From Prevotella sp. (lineage in GTDB: Bacteria; Bacteroidota; Bacteroidia; Bacteroidales; Bacteroidaceae): a stretch of 64,000 nucleotides of DNA. The stretch covers positions 62,001 to 126,000 of the forward strand of contig SUYH01000010.1 in the NCBI GenBank assembly GCA_015060535.1, written 5' to 3'. Positions 15,592 through 23,611 of the stretch are shown here, piece after piece. Every line of letters starts with the position of its first letter. Positions within the stretch are counted from its first letter, which is position 1. The notes under the pieces were generated by a model. That model was not told the origin of the DNA and ran no database searches. It saw only the letters and a list, made by a program, of their open reading frames with translations. A program made the translations under genes and the position numbers.

Positions 15592-17049
15592 ATGTCTGCA
15601 ATCCAAACTACTAAGATGTCCAATTGGCGTTGGGTCATCTGTGCGTTGCTCTTCCTGGCAACCACCGTCAACTACATGGACCGTCAAGTTCTCTCTCTTA
15701 CGTGGAAGGACTTTATCGCTCCCGAGTTCCATTGGAACGATAACGACTACGGTACCATCACCGGATGGTTCTCCATCTTCTATGCTATTGCCAACCTCTT
15801 CGCTGGTAAGTTCATCGACTGGATGGGCACCAAGAAAGGTTACCTCATCGCCATCTTCGTATGGTCTACAGGTGCCGTGATGCACGCTGGTTGCGGATGG
15901 GTAGCTATGAACATCGAGGGCTACGACTCTATCGAGGCCCTGCGCATGGTACAGGCAGGCTCTGATGCCGCTGTAGCCATCGCTACCGTTTCCGTATGGC
16001 TCTTTCTGTCGTGTCGTATGATTCTGGCCCTTGGCGAGGCTGGCAACTTCCCCGCAGCCATCAAGGTGACCGCCGAGTACTTCCCCAAGAAAGACCGTGC
16101 TTTCTCCACCTCTATCTTCAACAGCGGAGCCTCGGTAGGTGCGCTGGCAGCCCCCGCCACTATTCCCCTGTTGGCACGTGCCTGGGGTTGGGAGATGGCC
16201 TTCGTCATCATCGGTGCACTGGGTTACATCTGGATGGCCCTTTGGATCTGGGCTTATGAGAAGCCAGCCAAGAACAGCCGCGTCAACCAGGCTGAGCTCA
16301 ACTACATCGAGCAGGACAACGACATTGCCGACGTGCAGAACAAGCATGAGGCTAAGGAGGAGAAGACCATTCCTTTCTGGGAGTGCTTCACTTACAAGCA
16401 GACATGGTCGTTCATCGTGGGTAAGTTCATGACCGACGGTGTGTGGTGGTTCTTCCTGTTCTGGGCTCCCGCCTATTTCTCCGATCAGTATGGCTACACC
16501 TCCGACTCAGCCATGGGTATCGCCCTTATCTTCACCCTTTATGCCATCTGTACCGTACTGTCTATCGGTGGTGGCTATCTGCCTAAGATCTTCGTCGAGA
16601 AGTACGGCATGAACCCCTATGCCGGTCGTATGCGCGCCATGTTCATCTTCGCCCTGTTCCCCGTGCTCGGTCTGTTCGCCCAGCCTCTCGGAGCCTACAG
16701 TGCTTGGTGGCCCGCTATTCTGATTGGTCTGCTCGGTGCTGGTCACCAGTCCTGGTCAGCCAACATCTTCTCTACCGTAGGCGACATGTTCCCCAAGTCG
16801 ACCATCGGAACCATCACCGGTATCGGTTCTATGGCAGGTGGTGTAGGCTCGTTCCTCATCAACAAGGGTTCAGGTATGTTCTTCACCTGGGCTGACGGTC
16901 AGGGTGGAGCCTTCCAGATGTTCGGTTTCGAAGGTAAGCCCGCAGCCTATATGGTCGTCTTCTGTATCTGTGCCGTAGCCTATCTCGTTGGCTGGTGCAT
17001 CATGAAGGCCCTCGTTCCAAAGTACAAGCCTATCGTGGTTGAGAATTAA
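15592..17049 (+). CDS. MFS hexuronate-type transporter
   Basis: Major facilitator of the anion:cation symporter branch that includes ExuT (485 aa, about 12 membrane helices). The N-terminus has the family motif NYMDRQVLSL, and helix 4-5 shows LALGEAGNFPAAIKVTAEYFP, typical of hexuronate and sugar-acid carriers. It should import galacturonate, glucuronate or the isomerised uronate from the adjacent exported KduI. A central cytosolic loop is rich in acidic and basic residues. The last 285 bp or so are duplicated almost exactly at 20322-20606. A rho-independent terminator follows the gene. Confidence 0.9.
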   Translation: MSAIQTTKMSNWRWVICALLFLATTVNYMDRQVLSLTWKDFIAPEFHWNDNDYGTITGWFSIFYAIANLFAGKFIDWMGTKKGYLIAIFVWSTGAVMHAGCGWVAMNIEGYDSIEALRMVQAGSDAAVAIATVSVWLFLSCRMILALGEAGNFPAAIKVTAEYFPKKDRAFSTSIFNSGASVGALAAPATIPLLARAWGWEMAFVIIGALGYIWMALWIWAYEKPAKNSRVNQAELNYIEQDNDIADVQNKHEAKEEKTIPFWECFTYKQTWSFIVGKFMTDGVWWFFLFWAPAYFSDQYGYTSDSAMGIALIFTLYAICTVLSIGGGYLPKIFVEKYGMNPYAGRMRAMFIFALFPVLGLFAQPLGAYSAWWPAILIGLLGAGHQSWSANIFSTVGDMFPKSTIGTITGIGSMAGGVGSFLINKGSGMFFTWADGQGGAFQMFGFEGKPAAYMVVFCICAVAYLVGWCIMKALVPKYKPIVVEN

Positions 17050-17071
17050 TTGTGTTGAATGAATAAAAGAA

Positions 17072-17109
17072 GGAGGGTGTTTCATTGTGAAGTGAACATC
17101 CTCTTTTTT
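17072..17109 (+). terminator. Terminator of the uronate operon
   Basis: AGGAGGGTGTT pairs with AACATCCTCT across a smaller inner TTCA/TGAA stem, and six T follow. Confidence 0.85.
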
Positions 17110-17166
17110 ATGCCCTCGCTGCAAATTTTTTTTGGTAGGATGTGTGGGGGTTACGGGAAAATGTAG

Positions 17167-17174
17167 TATCTTTG
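17167..17174 (+). promoter_or_regulatory. -7 element before the AraC-type gene
   Basis: TATCTTTG lies 35 nt before the ATG at 17210. No well-placed TTTG -33 was found, so the promoter may be weak or activator-dependent. Confidence 0.55.
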
Positions 17175-17209
17175 CGGCATTATAACAATCTAAGGCAAAT
17201 AATACAACC

Positions 17210-18325
17210 ATGTACGATCAACTTCGGGAAGATACGCTCTATATAATGCTTTATGCAGCAGTGACAATGCTGGCCATGCTGGCAAGCGGTTATCTGCTGT
17301 TCCGTCGGGGAAATGCGTTTGCTCCTGACATTACGCCGCCTGCACGCCTGCGTCGTTGGGTTGCAGCCTTCCTAGCAGTATTCGTTGTGAATCATATATG
17401 GTATATGGGGCCAACATTTTTCCTCACCTCAGACGAGGATATAATGATGACTGACCTGATAGGCGGATTGATTGACAGCATCACTTTTTTTCCTTTAGCA
17501 ATCATCGTATTGTTTACTATGCTTCAAGACCGCCGGCGACCTTTGTGGCCTGTTGCCGTGATGGTAGTGCCACTTGTTGTAGGCATGGTGTGGAGTGTTG
17601 CCACCCATAGCGAAGCCCTTATCCCAGTGTTAATTGGCTATTTGCTTTTGATGAGCACGGGCTTAATCATATATATGGTTCGCGCGTTGCGACAATACGG
17701 TTGCTGGTTGCGCGATAACTATGTCGATCTGGAGCACAAGGAGGTGTGGCAGAGTTTCGTGGTGCTGGCCATCATTCTGTTGGCGTTCTGTATCTATGCG
17801 TTAAGTGGCGAGGGGTTGTCGTACGAATATCTCCTTCAGCTAATCGTCATTGTGCTGATTGGCTATCTCTTGTGGCGTGTCGAGACGCTAAGCGACCTGA
17901 GTATCTCGCAACAGCAGAGCCTTTCCGTAGATTTGATTGAGCCCGTATCCCAAGACCGCCCGGCCTTGGCCACTTTGCCAGCAAAGAACATCGGGCTTTT
18001 GCTAAAGCAACATTGCATAGACACACAGCTCTACTTACAACACGACCTGACCGTTATCCAGCTTGCTAAAGCTATTGGTACCAACCGCACTTATCTCTAC
18101 CAGTATTTCTCCAGTCAGGACACTACCTATAATGCCTATATCAACAATTTGCGTATCAATCATTTCGTCAGTCTCTATCGCGAGTCCATTGCTACCAAGT
18201 GTAACTTCTCAGCCAAACAACTGGCAATTGATAGCGGCTACCGGAGCTACAGCACTTTCGCACTTGCCTTCAAGCAGCGCATGGGGCAGTCTGTAACGGA
18301 CTGGATGCGAAACACAAGTAAGTAA
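17210..18325 (+). CDS. Membrane-bound AraC-family transcriptional regulator
   Basis: 371 aa. The first 225 residues form about seven hydrophobic helices with short loops; the last 100 are an AraC/XylS DNA-binding domain. Its two helix-turn-helix units are visible as LTVIQLAKAIGTNRTYLYQYF and the final FSAKQLAIDSGYRSYSTFALAFKQRMGQS. Bacteroidota use such 7TM-HTH proteins as membrane-tethered regulators that may sense an envelope signal. It stands alone on the plus strand with a -7 element upstream. The gap to the following amidohydrolase gene has two 21-bp direct repeats, the spacing expected for AraC-type half-sites, so that gene is its likely target. The ligand is unknown. Confidence 0.88.
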   Translation: MYDQLREDTLYIMLYAAVTMLAMLASGYLLFRRGNAFAPDITPPARLRRWVAAFLAVFVVNHIWYMGPTFFLTSDEDIMMTDLIGGLIDSITFFPLAIIVLFTMLQDRRRPLWPVAVMVVPLVVGMVWSVATHSEALIPVLIGYLLLMSTGLIIYMVRALRQYGCWLRDNYVDLEHKEVWQSFVVLAIILLAFCIYALSGEGLSYEYLLQLIVIVLIGYLLWRVETLSDLSISQQQSLSVDLIEPVSQDRPALATLPAKNIGLLLKQHCIDTQLYLQHDLTVIQLAKAIGTNRTYLYQYFSSQDTTYNAYINNLRINHFVSLYRESIATKCNFSAKQLAIDSGYRSYSTFALAFKQRMGQSVTDWMRNTSK

Positions 18326-18335
18326 GCGGTCCGAC

Positions 18336-18394
18336 TCTCAAAATCCACAAAAACAGTCTCAAAAATCACAAAACCTGATTGGTAAAGCAATCAG
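18336..18394 (+). promoter_or_regulatory. Likely AraC-type operator plus inverted repeat
   Basis: Two direct repeats of 21 bp (18336-18356 and 18357-18377), each starting TCTCAAAA and containing CACAAAA, then a perfect 7-bp inverted repeat CTGATTG-6-CAATCAG (18375-18394). They lie just upstream of the promoter of the amidohydrolase gene. Confidence 0.55.
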
Positions 18395-18420
18395 CTCTAT
18401 TTTTGTTGGGTAAGTTTTCT

Positions 18421-18428
18421 TATCTTTG
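18421..18428 (+). promoter_or_regulatory. -7 element of the amidohydrolase gene
   Basis: TATCTTTG. The nearest TTTG (18402-18405) is only 15 bp upstream, shorter than the usual 19-21, consistent with a promoter needing an activator. Confidence 0.6.
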
Positions 18429-18458
18429 CAATACTTCTAATCTCTTAAATTTAATGAA

Positions 18459-20216
18459 ATGAAACAGACAAGTAAATGTATGAAGAAGATGTTTTCTTGC
18501 ATCGGTGTGATTTTGGGTATGGGCATGATTGCCGGCTGCGCAGCGAATGACAACCCAGGTAGTGACGAAAAGACTGGTGCCGACTTGGTGGTCTATGGCA
18601 AGATCTTTACCTCTGAGAATAACCAGATTGTAGAGGCATTTGCCGTGAAGGATGGCAAGTACGTCTATGTAGGTGACAAGGCAGGTGCCGAAGCCTTTAT
18701 TAAAGAAGGTAAGACCGAGGTGGTGGACTATAGCGGCAAGGGCCTGGTGATGTCTGGCTGCGGCAACGGCCACGCTCACTACATGCTGGGCTATGCCCTC
18801 AAGACCATCGGCACGATGATTGGGTTGGATGTTACTACGGAGCAGTTCCTGAAGGAAATCGTGCCCGCTGCGGTCCAGAAGGCCAGGGCTGAAGGCGCAA
18901 CCTCCATCTTCGGCCAAGGCTGGCGCCTCCAGAGTTTCGATCCAATGCCTACCCGTGAGGACCTAGATGCCATCTGCAGCGATATCCCCATGTACTTCCT
19001 GGACGAGGAGTGTCATAAGGCACTGGGCAATACCATCTTGCTGAAAAAGGCAGGCATCATCAACGAAGACGGCACTGCCGGCAAGACCACCTTGCGCGGT
19101 GGCGAGATTGTGGTTGACGAAAGCGGCATGCCTACAGGTCTGATGAAGGAACAAGCCCAGACCTACTTGCGTTCCTTCCTGGACAACGACAACCTCTATA
19201 CCCTCGACAGAGCTTTGTCTAACTTGGTCGAAATCAACCAATATCTGGCATCAGTGGGCTACACCATGTACCACGGCGGCTGGGGCAACTATTTCGTAAA
19301 CACCAATTACTATCAGGCAGCCCAGCAGATGGACCAGGCCGGCAAACTGAACTTTGTATTAGGACTGCCCTACGAGATTGAGAGCTGGATGGATATGGAC
19401 GAGGCACTGGGCAGAGCCGTTGATGCCAAAAAGTTCGCTTCTAAGCGCGTTATGCCAAGATGGATCAAGCTCCTCTTCGACGGTGGTGTAGAAGCTGGTA
19501 CGGCTATAGTAGATCCGCTCTATCCCGACGGACACCAGGGTATTGCCAACTGGACAGAAGCAGAAGTGACTGAGCTGACACGCAAGGCGAATGCGCAAGG
19601 GCTGACCATCCACATCCACGTTATGGGAAACAAGGGTGTCAGCCAAGTGGTCAATGCCTTCGTCAATGGTGGACAGGACGAAATGCGCAACACGCTGGTA
19701 CACGTGCGTAATGTCAACGATGAGGATTATAAGCGCATGGCAGAGCACAACATCTATGTCACCTCAGGTGTAACTTGGCATCACATGCCAACTGGTGCAA
19801 TTGAAATACTGAAGACCATGGTTCCTGCAGGTCAGGAGGACAAGTCTTACCCCTTTAAATCGTTCTTCGACAACAACATCCCTGTGAGCATCCACTCTGA
19901 CTATCCTGCATTGAGCGGCAGTCCCGACGACCCCTTCGGTATCATGGAGATTGCTGTGACAGGTGTACTCTGGTCAGAGAGTGGCACGCCTTGGTGGCCA
20001 GAGGAACTCGCTACTCGTGAGCAGGCCCTCACTGCCCTGACCATCAACTGTGCCAAGCAGATGTTCATTGAGAATGAGAGAGGCAGCATCAAAACGGGTA
20101 AATATGCCGACTTCCTGCTGCTCAACCAGGACGTTCTGACCTGTCCAGTGACAGAAATCCACTCGACCAAGCCAACAGCAACCTACTTCGAGGGCAAGAA
20201 GGTCTTTTCAATGTGA
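18459..20216 (+). CDS. Amidohydrolase (YtcJ-like) lipoprotein
   Basis: 585-aa metal-dependent hydrolase of the amidohydrolase-3/YtcJ type. A lipoprotein signal (GMGMIAGC, lipobox cysteine in MIAGCAAND) implies export and acylation. Either ATG, 18459 or 18480, precedes that signal. The metal motif appears as CGNGHAH, with HIHVMGNKG and SIHSDYPALSGSPDDPF supplying the later ligands. The usual GFIDxHxH is thus modified to GCGNGHAH. YtcJ relatives hydrolyse N-acyl or amide substrates, but the substrate here is unknown. It follows the membrane AraC regulator and the operator-like region, so it is probably induced through it. A scrap of the MFS gene lies directly after it. Confidence 0.85.
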   Translation: MKQTSKCMKKMFSCIGVILGMGMIAGCAANDNPGSDEKTGADLVVYGKIFTSENNQIVEAFAVKDGKYVYVGDKAGAEAFIKEGKTEVVDYSGKGLVMSGCGNGHAHYMLGYALKTIGTMIGLDVTTEQFLKEIVPAAVQKARAEGATSIFGQGWRLQSFDPMPTREDLDAICSDIPMYFLDEECHKALGNTILLKKAGIINEDGTAGKTTLRGGEIVVDESGMPTGLMKEQAQTYLRSFLDNDNLYTLDRALSNLVEINQYLASVGYTMYHGGWGNYFVNTNYYQAAQQMDQAGKLNFVLGLPYEIESWMDMDEALGRAVDAKKFASKRVMPRWIKLLFDGGVEAGTAIVDPLYPDGHQGIANWTEAEVTELTRKANAQGLTIHIHVMGNKGVSQVVNAFVNGGQDEMRNTLVHVRNVNDEDYKRMAEHNIYVTSGVTWHHMPTGAIEILKTMVPAGQEDKSYPFKSFFDNNIPVSIHSDYPALSGSPDDPFGIMEIAVTGVLWSESGTPWWPEELATREQALTALTINCAKQMFIENERGSIKTGKYADFLLLNQDVLTCPVTEIHSTKPTATYFEGKKVFSM

Positions 20217-20321
20217 AACAAGTAAAATAATCAGATGAACATGTCTAACCCAAAAGATAGTGAGCGGCCTCCGCCGGCTCTTGGAAACTCTCCTTTCAGG
20301 ATGGAACAAAGTCAAGAGCTC

Positions 20322-20616
20322 TTGGTCAGCCAACATCTTCTCTACCGTAGGCGACATGTTCCCCAAGTCAACCATTGGTACCATCACCGGTATCGGTTCT
20401 ATGGCAGGTGGTGTAGGCTCGTTCCTCATCAATAAGGGTTCAGGTATGTTCTTCACCTGGGCTGACGGTCAGGGTGGAGCCTTCCAGATGTTCGGTTTCG
20501 AAGGTAAGCCCGCAGCCTATATGGTCGTCTTCTGTATCTGTGCCGTAGCCTATCTCGTTGGCTGGTGCATCATGAAGGCCCTCGTTCCGAAGTACAAGCC
20601 TATCGTACTGGAGTAA
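20322..20616 (+). pseudogene. Duplicated 3' fragment of the hexuronate MFS gene
   Basis: About 98 C-terminal residues (from SWSANIFSTVGDMFP to the end) repeat the 3' end of the transporter at 16752-17049 with only a handful of substitutions over about 285 bp; the last codons differ (IVLE against IVVEN). The upstream 100 bp is unrelated and, in another frame, could begin a different protein (MSNPKDSERPPPALG). No start or N-terminal transporter helices exist, so it is non-functional. It is most simply the leftover of a second transporter copy or the scar of a recent duplication spanning the regulator and amidohydrolase. Confidence 0.88.
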
Positions 20617-20628
20617 TAATTAGCTGTC

Positions 20629-20650
20629 ACGCCTGTCACGGTGTAACGCT
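20629..20650 (+). repeat. Short GTCACG tandem repeat
   Basis: Three near-copies with 8-9 bp pitch: GTCACGCCT partly shifted, GTCACGGT, GTAACGCT, directly after the transporter fragment. Confidence 0.4.
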
Positions 20651-20664
20651 ATAACATAATAAAT

Positions 20665-20704
20665 CAGTCCGCTTACCCTTACTCGGTAGGCGGGCTGTTT
20701 GTTT
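20665..20704 (+). terminator. Rho-independent terminator
   Basis: 13-bp stem, CAGTCCGCTTACC (20665-20677) with GGTAGGCGGGCTG (20685-20697), with two G-U pairs, then TTTGTTT. Confidence 0.88.
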
Positions 20705-20794
20705 CTGAACTTTCGGAATTTACAAATAGAGTAGCAGAATTTACACCTATCCCGCTATAACGCTTTTCTTATCGAAAATTTGGAAAGTTCAGAA
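20703..20794. repeat. 19-bp inverted repeat upstream of the leader promoter
   Basis: TTCTGAACTTTCGGAATTT (20703-20721) is inverted at 20776-20794 with 17 of 19 positions conserved. The right arm covers the -33 TTTG. It could be an operator or the end of an acquired unit. Confidence 0.6.
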
Positions 20795-20810
20795 TTATGT
20801 TTTATCTTTG
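20779..20810 (+). promoter_or_regulatory. Promoter of the structured leader / FISUMP gene
   Basis: TTTG (20779-20782) and TATCTTTG (20803-20810) with a 20-bp spacer. The gene starts almost 290 nt downstream, leaving a very long leader. Confidence 0.85.
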
Positions 20811-20908
20811 CAGGTGAAACAACATTGTCGAACAAATAATACTGATTGCCTATGGGCTAGGAAATAGATATACGGACATATAGGATGAAGCGTTAGCTTT
20901 TGATTCTT

Positions 20909-21030
20909 GCTCACCCGAAATCGGCAAAATTTCATATGAGCACCAAGAGTTGAAGTTAATGCTCACGTCGCAAGGCGTGGGCTTTTTACTCGAATATGGT
21001 GCATAGGTGTTTGCCGATACCTGGGAGAGC
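20909..21030 (+). ncRNA. Structured RNA leader
   Basis: Four nested helices can be drawn. GCTCACCC (20909-20916) pairs with GGGAGAGC (21023-21030) with one mismatch. TCGGCAAA (20921-20928) pairs with TTTGCCGA (21010-21017). TAT-GA-GCACCA (20935-20945) pairs with TGGTGCATA (20997-21005), leaving a GA bulge. GCTCACG (20961-20967) pairs with CGTGGGC (20976-20982), followed by TTTTT as in an attenuator. This order of stacked helices and bulges is far beyond what an ordinary 5' UTR shows. It could be a cis-regulatory leader of the FISUMP gene, a riboswitch-like attenuator or a separate small RNA. I do not recognise an Rfam family. Confidence 0.6.
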
Positions 21031-21104
21031 GTAGACGAAGTAAATTGTCCACGTTTTCTTTTGTGTATATTCTAACAATATGTATAACTAAAATTATAAT
21101 GATT

Positions 21105-22778
21105 ATGAAGAAGTTTAAACTATTGCTTATTTTTTTATTATTGCCACTATTTACAAATGGCTTATTGGCCCAGAACCTCAATCAGTATATTAGGTTAGTA
21201 TTAACGAGCCATAGTTATTATAATGTCGGCGCTACATTGTCTGAAAGTGTAAATTTAGTACTTTATAATAATTCATCTTATAGTATTGGCCTTAAGAAAT
21301 TTTACGTCTATAAGTCTCTAAACGAAGCACCTTTCTACAAAGTTGATGGTGTTGGTGATGGATTTCAAATATATCCCAATAGTAATAATACATACACTCC
21401 ATCATATACTCACCAATCTAGTTCACCTTATTTACAAATGGGAGAATGGTTTGTCGAAGTTGTTTATACTAATATAAATGATTATAAGCAGTATACAAAG
21501 AAGTTCAAAAAGAAAGCAAACACATTCTCAACAAATATGGAACTCGAAGAAATTAGTGAAGGCGGTTCCAATCCTGATGAACAGACATATGTAATTAACG
21601 GTCATGAATATGTTGATTTAGGTTTACCGTCAGGCAAATTATGGGCAAAAACCAACTATGGTGCATCTTCAGAGGGAGATTATGGAATTTATATGGATTG
21701 GTCTTCAAGGAATATTATTCAAAAGGGTTGGGGTAATGAATGGTTCACCCCTAGTCGAATAGACATTTTAGAATTGTATAATCAATGTACGTTTACGTGG
21801 GGATATAATGCAAATTCCGTATATGGATGCAAGGTAACTGGACCAAATGGAAAATCAATTTTCCTCCCAGCAGCTGGATTTAAAATTTCGGGTACTCCTC
21901 AGATGGTTGGCTCAGATATTTACTATTGGAGTGATAATGAATCTGAGCCAGGTTTCGCATATGCTTTACAGGGTTCGGCAGGGAATGGCATTTCAGTTAA
22001 TCAATCCTGGAACATAAACTATGCTGCGTTCCCAATTCGCCCAATAGCTAATAAAAGCAGTGAGGGGGATACTCATAGTTTTGTCGACCTAGCCCTTCCA
22101 AGTGGCTTACTTTGGGCTTCCGCAAACCTTGGGGCTCAACGTCCTGAAGAACCTGGTAATTATTATGCGTGGGGAGAAACTACTCCGAACAAGTCTGTAT
22201 ATGATGCAACTACCTATACTGATCCTAATGTATCCATCATATCAGGTACTGAATATGATGCGGCTTACACTACCTCTGGTGGCAAATGTAGAATACCGAC
22301 GTATAATGAATTTATTGAGTTGATAAACTATTGTACTTGGGAATACACTCAGGTTAACTCAATCAACGGATATAAAGTTATAGGTGCAAATGGCAATAGT
22401 ATATTCCTTCCATTTGTAGGAGGAAAAGAAGATAGCTATAATGTTGGATATAGTCCATACGGCTATTCTGGACAGGGCTTTTATGTCTCCGGTACAGCTT
22501 TCCAGTATGACTCTAACTATAATTGGTACCTATACATGGATACTGACCCTAGATATGGAATGTATGGCTATAACAAAACTAGAGGTCAGACCATACGTCC
22601 TGTACAGAATTTGTCTTCTCATATTGATGGGATTATAAATGGAAATACGGCTACCTCTACTAATATATATTCACTTGACGGGCGATTAGTTCGCAGAAAC
22701 GCCAATTTGAAAGAGACAATTAAGAATTTGCCAAGTGGAATCTATATAGCCAATGGTAAGAAATTCATTGTTAAATAA
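21105..22778 (+). CDS. Secreted protein with two FISUMP-like domains and a sorting tail
   Basis: 557 aa, AT-rich compared with the core genes. A signal peptide (KLLLIFLLLPLFTNGLLAQ) starts at the ATG at 21105; an ATG at 21099 is an alternative. Residues 22-155 form a beta-rich domain. Two copies of the Fibrobacter-major-paralogous (FISUMP) type domain follow, beginning HEYVDLGLPSGKLWA and HSFVDLALPSGLLWA, each running to an IRP motif. The last 40 residues (IYSLDGRLV ... LPSGIYIANGKKFIVK) look like a type IX secretion sorting domain. It is therefore expected on the cell surface or secreted; ligand unknown. A structured RNA leader precedes it and a hairpin terminator follows. Confidence 0.85.
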   Translation: MKKFKLLLIFLLLPLFTNGLLAQNLNQYIRLVLTSHSYYNVGATLSESVNLVLYNNSSYSIGLKKFYVYKSLNEAPFYKVDGVGDGFQIYPNSNNTYTPSYTHQSSSPYLQMGEWFVEVVYTNINDYKQYTKKFKKKANTFSTNMELEEISEGGSNPDEQTYVINGHEYVDLGLPSGKLWAKTNYGASSEGDYGIYMDWSSRNIIQKGWGNEWFTPSRIDILELYNQCTFTWGYNANSVYGCKVTGPNGKSIFLPAAGFKISGTPQMVGSDIYYWSDNESEPGFAYALQGSAGNGISVNQSWNINYAAFPIRPIANKSSEGDTHSFVDLALPSGLLWASANLGAQRPEEPGNYYAWGETTPNKSVYDATTYTDPNVSIISGTEYDAAYTTSGGKCRIPTYNEFIELINYCTWEYTQVNSINGYKVIGANGNSIFLPFVGGKEDSYNVGYSPYGYSGQGFYVSGTAFQYDSNYNWYLYMDTDPRYGMYGYNKTRGQTIRPVQNLSSHIDGIINGNTATSTNIYSLDGRLVRRNANLKETIKNLPSGIYIANGKKFIVK

Positions 22779-22894
22779 CGAGAACCACACGGCAGTCCTT
22801 GTGTATATATTTAAGGAATATGAGCAAATAATTCGCATCGAATTAGCAACAAATTTAAAGGGAATTAGTAACTAATGCTCAATAAACTAAAAAC

Positions 22895-22924
22895 GGCAGG
22901 TTCCTGATGTGACGGGAGCCTGCC
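22895..22924. terminator. Hairpin between convergent genes
   Basis: GGCAGGTTCC pairs with GGGAGCCTGCC around a 9-nt loop, with T-rich sequence after it. It probably serves both the FISUMP gene and the DUF2442 gene. Its left arm (ACGGCAGGTTCCTGATGT, 22893-22910) recurs without the right arm at 23612-23629. Confidence 0.75.
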
Positions 22925-22951
22925 ATTATCTTTCATTGTGAAATTTATCTA

Positions 22952-23191
22952 TTATAGTCTCAACAGATCTTTAACAGAATAGATTTTGCTTAATGCTTCA
23001 AACGAGAAGTACTGGTCATCCATAATCATATAATCCTCGCGCTGTTTCTTCGTTAACTGCTTGATGTCTGGGAACATAGAAACGGGCACGATGATTTCGC
23101 GACCATCAGTAAGGTAAGCCGCCATAGCTCCACGCTTCACGTTGAAGTCGAGTTTCTTAATTCCTAAGTTTGTGTCTTTGTACTTACACAT
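22952..23191 (-). CDS. DUF2442-like small protein
   Basis: 79 aa, no signal peptide. The order of a GRE-IIVPVSMFPDIKQLT segment and a C-terminal short helix after YSVKDLL matches the DUF2442 pattern, in which a strand 'dGR...VPl..fP.L..at' is followed by an 'isv..LL' helix. DUF2442 genes commonly follow DUF4160 genes, as here, and the pair is often proposed to behave like a toxin-antitoxin unit, without strong proof. It is 15 bp downstream of the DUF4160 gene and shares its promoter. Function is not established. Confidence 0.7.
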   Translation of the reverse strand: MCKYKDTNLGIKKLDFNVKRGAMAAYLTDGREIIVPVSMFPDIKQLTKKQREDYMIMDDQYFSFEALSKIYSVKDLLRL

Positions 23192-23206
23192 ATTGTTGTC
23201 CTCCAG

Positions 23207-23509
23207 TTATTTTATTCGTTTAATTTGAATTTTCTTGCCTGCAAACACTTGGTCTATCAGCTTGTTTAACTCTTCCCAGTGTTCATCAATGGCTTTAAGA
23301 ACTTCTGCCTCTTCGTCAGCATTCAGTTCCGACCAAGCTACTTCAATCTTCTTTTCGCCATTTTGTTCAATCCATATCTTTGCAACGGTATCACCGCGAT
23401 GCGACTTTTTGCTTCCTCGCCGTACTACATGAATGTGTCGTCGGTTCTCTGTTGCATCCGCAGGGAACACTGACAGGATGAAGTATAGCAAGAGCATTAG
23501 TTTACCCAT
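23207..23509 (-). CDS. DUF4160-like small protein
   Basis: 100 aa. The segment NRRHIHVVRRG matches the HxHV motif of DUF4160 proteins, followed by AKIWIEQNGEKKIEV and a C-terminal helix rich in Glu and Lys (EEAEVLKAIDEHWEELNKLI). The N-terminal 20 residues are hydrophobic but the HxHV domain starts immediately after, so this is probably the first beta strand and not a signal peptide. It is the first gene of a two-gene minus-strand operon with DUF2442. The whole unit lies between two copies of an 18-bp repeat, which suggests it moves or was inserted as a module. Confidence 0.7.
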   Translation of the reverse strand: MGKLMLLLYFILSVFPADATENRRHIHVVRRGSKKSHRGDTVAKIWIEQNGEKKIEVAWSELNADEEAEVLKAIDEHWEELNKLIDQVFAGKKIQIKRIK

Positions 23510-23540
23510 TTTCTTGTACTTTAATATATTATTCCGTTTG

Positions 23541-23574
23541 CAAAGATACTACTTTTTCTTGAATGTGGTTCAAA
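23541..23574 (-). promoter_or_regulatory. Promoter of the DUF4160-DUF2442 operon
   Basis: On the minus strand, TTTG (23571-23574) and TATCTTTG (23541-23548), with a 22-bp spacer. Confidence 0.7.
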
Positions 23575-23611
23575 AAATTGAGAAAAAGACGAATTCCGAT
23601 AGAAAAACAAG

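Noticed and set aside
20235..20435. Protein starting MSNPKDSERPPPALG before the transporter fragment
   Set aside because: It runs into the duplicated transporter sequence in a wrong frame. At most it is the 5' scrap of another gene.
21045..22778. Diversity-generating retroelement target, because FISUMP domains resemble variable C-type-lectin-like proteins
   Set aside because: No reverse transcriptase, template repeat or adenine-biased variable repeat was found nearby. The protein ends in a sorting tail, not a variable lectin region.
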